Shown here one piece after another: positions 5,756 to 7,798 of a stretch of DNA of 7,798 nucleotides. The notes beneath the pieces are model-generated. The model was not told the origin of the DNA. It saw nothing but the letters and a program-made list of their open reading frames with translations, and did no database searches. This stretch comes from an uncultured Paracoccaceae bacterium (GTDB taxonomy: Bacteria > Pseudomonadota > Alphaproteobacteria > Rhodobacterales > Rhodobacteraceae). Every line of letters starts with the position of its first letter. Position 1 is the first letter of the stretch. Made by a program: the position numbers and the translations under genes. The stretch spans positions 1-7,798 of the forward strand of contig CAKZNY010000322.1 in NCBI GenBank assembly GCA_937132145.1. The letters are read 5' to 3'.

Positions 5756-6775
5756 TTATTTAGGAATGCCGGACAGAGCCATTTTCCCGATCATGTGGCC
5801 TTCTTCGATGTGGCTATGCGCCTTCGCCAAGGATGCTGGTGTCATGGCTCCAAAACTCATTTTCATGACATGGCGGATGGTGCCGGCACCAATCATATCT
5901 CCAATTTTGGCCAATACGTCACCCTGAATGGACATTTTTTCCGTACCGAAGATTGATCGCGTGAACATTAGTTCGTAGTTAATCCGGACGCTCTTTTCCA
6001 TGTATAGGTCCAGATCGAGTTTTGCCTTTGTGCTGGCAACCAGACAAATTGCGCCTTCAGGGGATACAATCTGGCTCATTATTTCCCAGTAGGGGATGTT
6101 GTTGCTGCAATTGAGAATATACGGAACGGTTTCAAAACCGAGAGCCTTCAATTGCTCCCCCAGATCGCCGGAGTGATCAATGACGTGATGTGCCCCCATC
6201 TCGGTGCACCATTCTTTTGACTCAGGACGCGAAGCTGTCGCGATAACCGTGCAATTCGAGAACTGGCGGGCAAATTGAATCGCCATAGACCCCAGTCCAC
6301 CGGCGGCTCCGATTATAAGTAGGCCCGGACTATTGGCGTCGTCTCTGTCGATTTCCAGACGGTCAAACAGCGATTCCCATGCAACCAGAGTGGTTAACGG
6401 CAGCGTCGCAGCCTCCTCGACGGAAAGCCCTGCGGGCTTGGGGCCGACGATTCGCGCGTCAACCAACTGAAATTCAGCGTAGCTGCCAGGGCGCGTTATA
6501 TCGCCTGCATAAATCACCATGTCACCAGGTTTGAAGTTCTGAACGTCGTTACCGACAGAAATCACTTCTCCGCAGGCGTCCCAACCCAGAATGAGCGGCT
6601 CATCCAAGCGCTCCGGCAACCCGAGACGTTCTTTTGAATCAACGGGATTAATTGAAATAGCGTCAATTCGAACAAGAATATCGTGCCCGGTAGGAGCAGG
6701 AGTTTCCACATCAATATATTCGAAGCAATTGACGTCATCCGTTGGCAGGGCCTCATATACAGCGATAGCTTTCAT
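5756..6775 (-). CDS. Zinc-independent medium-chain quinone reductase / alcohol dehydrogenase-like oxidoreductase
   Basis: This gene encodes a 339-residue cytoplasmic enzyme of the medium-chain dehydrogenase/reductase superfamily, closest by eye to the subfamily annotated as zinc-binding alcohol dehydrogenase family protein (quinone oxidoreductase-like). The N-terminal GroES-like catalytic domain (1-125) has the conserved ISINPVDSK and ILGWDACGEVISVGNDV segments. The GHE motif and the four-cysteine structural zinc site of true zinc ADHs are absent, so zinc catalysis is unlikely. The Rossmann domain has an NADPH-type loop at 151-170 (LLIIGAAGGLGSMAIQFAR), followed by IATASR, where Ser/Arg suits the 2'-phosphate of NADPH. 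The likely reaction is NADPH-dependent reduction of quinones or activated enones; the substrate is unknown. The length is normal and complete. The ATG at 6773-6775 has GAGGA about 9 bases upstream. The IS remnant begins 57 bases upstream, and a LysR-type gene lies beyond it in the same orientation. Confidence 0.88.
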   Translation of the reverse strand: MKAIAVYEALPTDDVNCFEYIDVETPAPTGHDILVRIDAISINPVDSKERLGLPERLDEPLILGWDACGEVISVGNDVQNFKPGDMVIYAGDITRPGSYAEFQLVDARIVGPKPAGLSVEEAATLPLTTLVAWESLFDRLEIDRDDANSPGLLIIGAAGGLGSMAIQFARQFSNCTVIATASRPESKEWCTEMGAHHVIDHSGDLGEQLKALGFETVPYILNCSNNIPYWEIMSQIVSPEGAICLVASTKAKLDLDLYMEKSVRINYELMFTRSIFGTEKMSIQGDVLAKIGDMIGAGTIRHVMKMSFGAMTPASLAKAHSHIEEGHMIGKMALSGIPK

Positions 6776-6799
6776 TTTCGATTATCCTCATAATGTTTG

Positions 6800-6825
6800 G
6801 TGATGTTTCTGGTCGTATACATCAC
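6800..6825. promoter_or_regulatory. Candidate operator upstream of the reductase gene
   Basis: A 7-base inverted repeat, GTGATGT (6800-6806) and ACATCAC (6819-6825), with a 12-base spacer lies 25-50 bases before the reductase start codon. Its size and position fit a dimeric regulator site near the promoter. The binding protein is unknown; the nearby LysR-type protein is one candidate. I found no convincing -35/-10 pair around it. Confidence 0.35.
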
Positions 6826-6853
6826 GATAAAGTGAAGTGCACCCACTAAATAA

Positions 6854-7081
6854 ATCAATGAGCGCGGCCGCTATTTGGACAACATCTTCATCGAACGCCT
6901 CTGGCGATCCCTCAAACAGGAGGCAGTTTACCTGCACGAGTTAACCGATGGTTTTGTCGCCGAACGGGTCATTCGTGAGTGGATCACATTTTACAATACC
7001 GACCGCCCCCACACGGCTCTTGATAAACGAACGCCGGACGAGGCATACTTTGACGGCAAAGAAATGATGAAAGCGGCATGA
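6854..7081 (+). pseudogene. IS3-family transposase orfB, C-terminal remnant
   Basis: The frame is open from 6854 to TGA at 7079-7081 and encodes about 75 residues of the DDE integrase-core C-terminus. GRYLDNIFIERLWRSLKQE carries the last catalytic Glu (codon 6893-6895) and the conserved Lys seven residues later. It continues with WITFYNTDRPHTALDKRTPDEAYF, the hallmark ending of this IS3 subgroup. Both catalytic Asp residues and the whole N-terminal region are missing, and an in-frame TAA lies at 6851-6853. There is no start codon with a ribosome site; the internal TTG at 6875 is a leucine within the motif. The protein cannot act as a transposase. Confidence 0.88.
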
Positions 7082-7116
7082 TAACCAAACCCGATACACC
7101 TTAACTTAGCCGCAAA

Positions 7117-7143
7117 ACTGTTCGGAAAAGCAGGACCACTTCA
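7117..7143 (-). repeat. Probable right terminal inverted repeat of the IS3 remnant
   Basis: The segment ends in GGACCACTTCA, 62 bases after the orfB stop, the usual distance in this group. Its complement begins TGAAGTGG and pairs with the left-end TGAAGTG at 6833. Confidence 0.5.
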
Positions 7144-7166
7144 ATGGGTCGCGATTTATTTTCTTT

Positions 7167-7184
7167 ATATACTGCATATACTGC
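7167..7184. repeat. Perfect 9-base tandem duplication
   Basis: ATATACTGC occurs twice back to back (7167-7175 and 7176-7184) in the 45-base gap between the IS remnant and the stop codon of the LysR-type gene. It may be a replication-slippage product or a leftover target duplication. Confidence 0.7.
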
Positions 7185-7188
7185 GCAT

Positions 7189-7798
7189 CTATTTCGCGGG
7201 AACCTTTTTCGGAATCGTGCCACCGGCGCCGGTTCGCACCAGTTCTTCGACCAGCGCCAACGCGGATCGCGATAGGGCGTTTCGTGATCGGACCAATACA
7301 CTGCGTGTCCTTACGGCCCAAGGGTCTGATAGCGTTACGAGCTTGATCTGCATTGTCTTGGCGTGCCTGTGTGCCGCTGATTCCGGCACCACACCGATCC
7401 CGACACCGGCTTCGATCAGGCGGCACATCGCTTCGAAACTGCGCACCTGGATACGCAACGCCTGATCGTAGCCGTTCTTTTCCATCAGGCTTTGCAGAAA
7501 TGCCAATAGCGTGCTGCCCTCGTGCAGGCCAATATGTTCGTATTTGAGCGTCGAGACAAAGCGCACCTCGCTTTGGTCTGCCAGTGGATGTGTCTTTGCT
7601 GTCGCCAGCACCAGCCTGTCGGTTGAAAAGGGGATGACCTCCAGCCCGTCGGAAGCAATATCGCCAGATACGATGCCCAGATCAGCACTTCCATCCCGTA
7701 TTCCGCGCACGATGACGTTGGTAAGCCGCTCCTGCAGATCAATCGACACGCCCGGTCGATCGGCCAAAAAAGACGCCAGAATTTCCGGCAGGAACTCT
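7189..7798 (-). CDS. LysR-type transcriptional regulator, effector-binding domain (partial, N-terminus outside window)
   Basis: The minus-strand frame is open from the window edge to TAG at 7189-7191, giving about 203 residues. Its first visible residues, EFLPEILASFLADRPGVSIDLQERL, are the standard opening of the periplasmic-binding-protein-like effector domain of LysR regulators. GIRDGSADLGIVSGDIASDGLEVIPFSTDRLVLA follows, then FEAMCRLIEAGVGIGVVPESAAHRHA, the typical second lobe, and WAVRTRSVLVRSRNALSRSALALVEELVR near the end. The N-terminal winged helix-turn-helix lies beyond 7798. The effector is unknown. It is colinear with the reductase gene rather than divergent, with the IS remnant between them, so regulation of that gene is possible but not shown. 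Confidence 0.88.
   Translation of the reverse strand, partial: EFLPEILASFLADRPGVSIDLQERLTNVIVRGIRDGSADLGIVSGDIASDGLEVIPFSTDRLVLATAKTHPLADQSEVRFVSTLKYEHIGLHEGSTLLAFLQSLMEKNGYDQALRIQVRSFEAMCRLIEAGVGIGVVPESAAHRHAKTMQIKLVTLSDPWAVRTRSVLVRSRNALSRSALALVEELVRTGAGGTIPKKVPAK

Larger units (their letters stand above)
6833..7143 (+). mobile_element. Internally deleted IS3-family element
   Basis: The left edge TGAAGTG (6833-6839) is the exact inverse of the right edge CACTTCA (7137-7143). Continuing inward, 11 of the first 15 positions agree. The ends have the TG...CA form of IS3 elements. Between them lies only the 3' end of orfB, starting about 22 bases from the left end. Full IS3 elements are about 1.2-1.5 kb, so roughly 1 kb including all of orfA and most of orfB has been lost. 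Flanking triplets (AAG left, ATG right) do not match, so no target duplication is visible. The left boundary is less certain than the right. Confidence 0.6.

Noticed and set aside
6875..7081. Complete small protein starting at 6875
   Set aside because: The first codon is TTG inside the conserved GRYLDN motif of IS3 transposases and the homologous frame extends upstream, so it is a truncated transposase end.

Overview
This window looks like chromosomal DNA of an alphaproteobacterium, most likely a marine Rhodobacteraceae (Roseobacter-group) species. That is an inference from protein character (an SseB-family protein, a small PopZ/DUF2497-like protein, TolC, and a diverged PCMT-family methyltransferase side by side) and from moderately GC-rich coding sequence. 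No database search was possible.

Layout. (1) Bases 1-969, plus strand: the last 60 codons of a membrane protein, probably an antiporter or NuoN-like subunit, followed 9 bases later by an SseB-family gene. (2) Bases 966-3557, minus strand: a colinear group in transcription order PCMT-family methyltransferase, tolC, PopZ/DUF2497-like protein. Its last gene runs convergently into the SseB gene, and their stop codons overlap by 4 bases. (3) Bases 3558-3771: the divergent promoter region and a complete tRNA-Cys(GCA) gene with encoded CCA. (4) Bases 3772-5336: a repeat-rich leader and a 474-codon tyrosine recombinase in the same orientation as the tRNA. This is the usual arrangement of an element integrated in a tRNA 3' end. 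(5) Bases 5337-5755: a gene-less stretch, probably decayed sequence, ending in a strong hairpin. (6) Bases 5756-6775, minus strand: a zinc-independent medium-chain quinone reductase/alcohol dehydrogenase-like enzyme. An inverted repeat that may be an operator lies just upstream of it. (7) Bases 6833-7143: an internally deleted IS3-family element that keeps both probable ends and the 3' end of orfB. (8) Bases 7189-7798, minus strand: the effector-binding part of a LysR-type regulator that runs off the window.

The left half is ordinary core genome. The right half, from the tRNA onward, is a plastic region with an integrase, an IS remnant, non-coding debris and a reductase with a nearby regulator. 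I found no clear undescribed defence or metabolic system. The most interesting parts are the repeat-dense tRNA-integrase junction, the atypical integrase with its long C-terminal extension, and the short IS derivative that sits next to the reductase promoter region.
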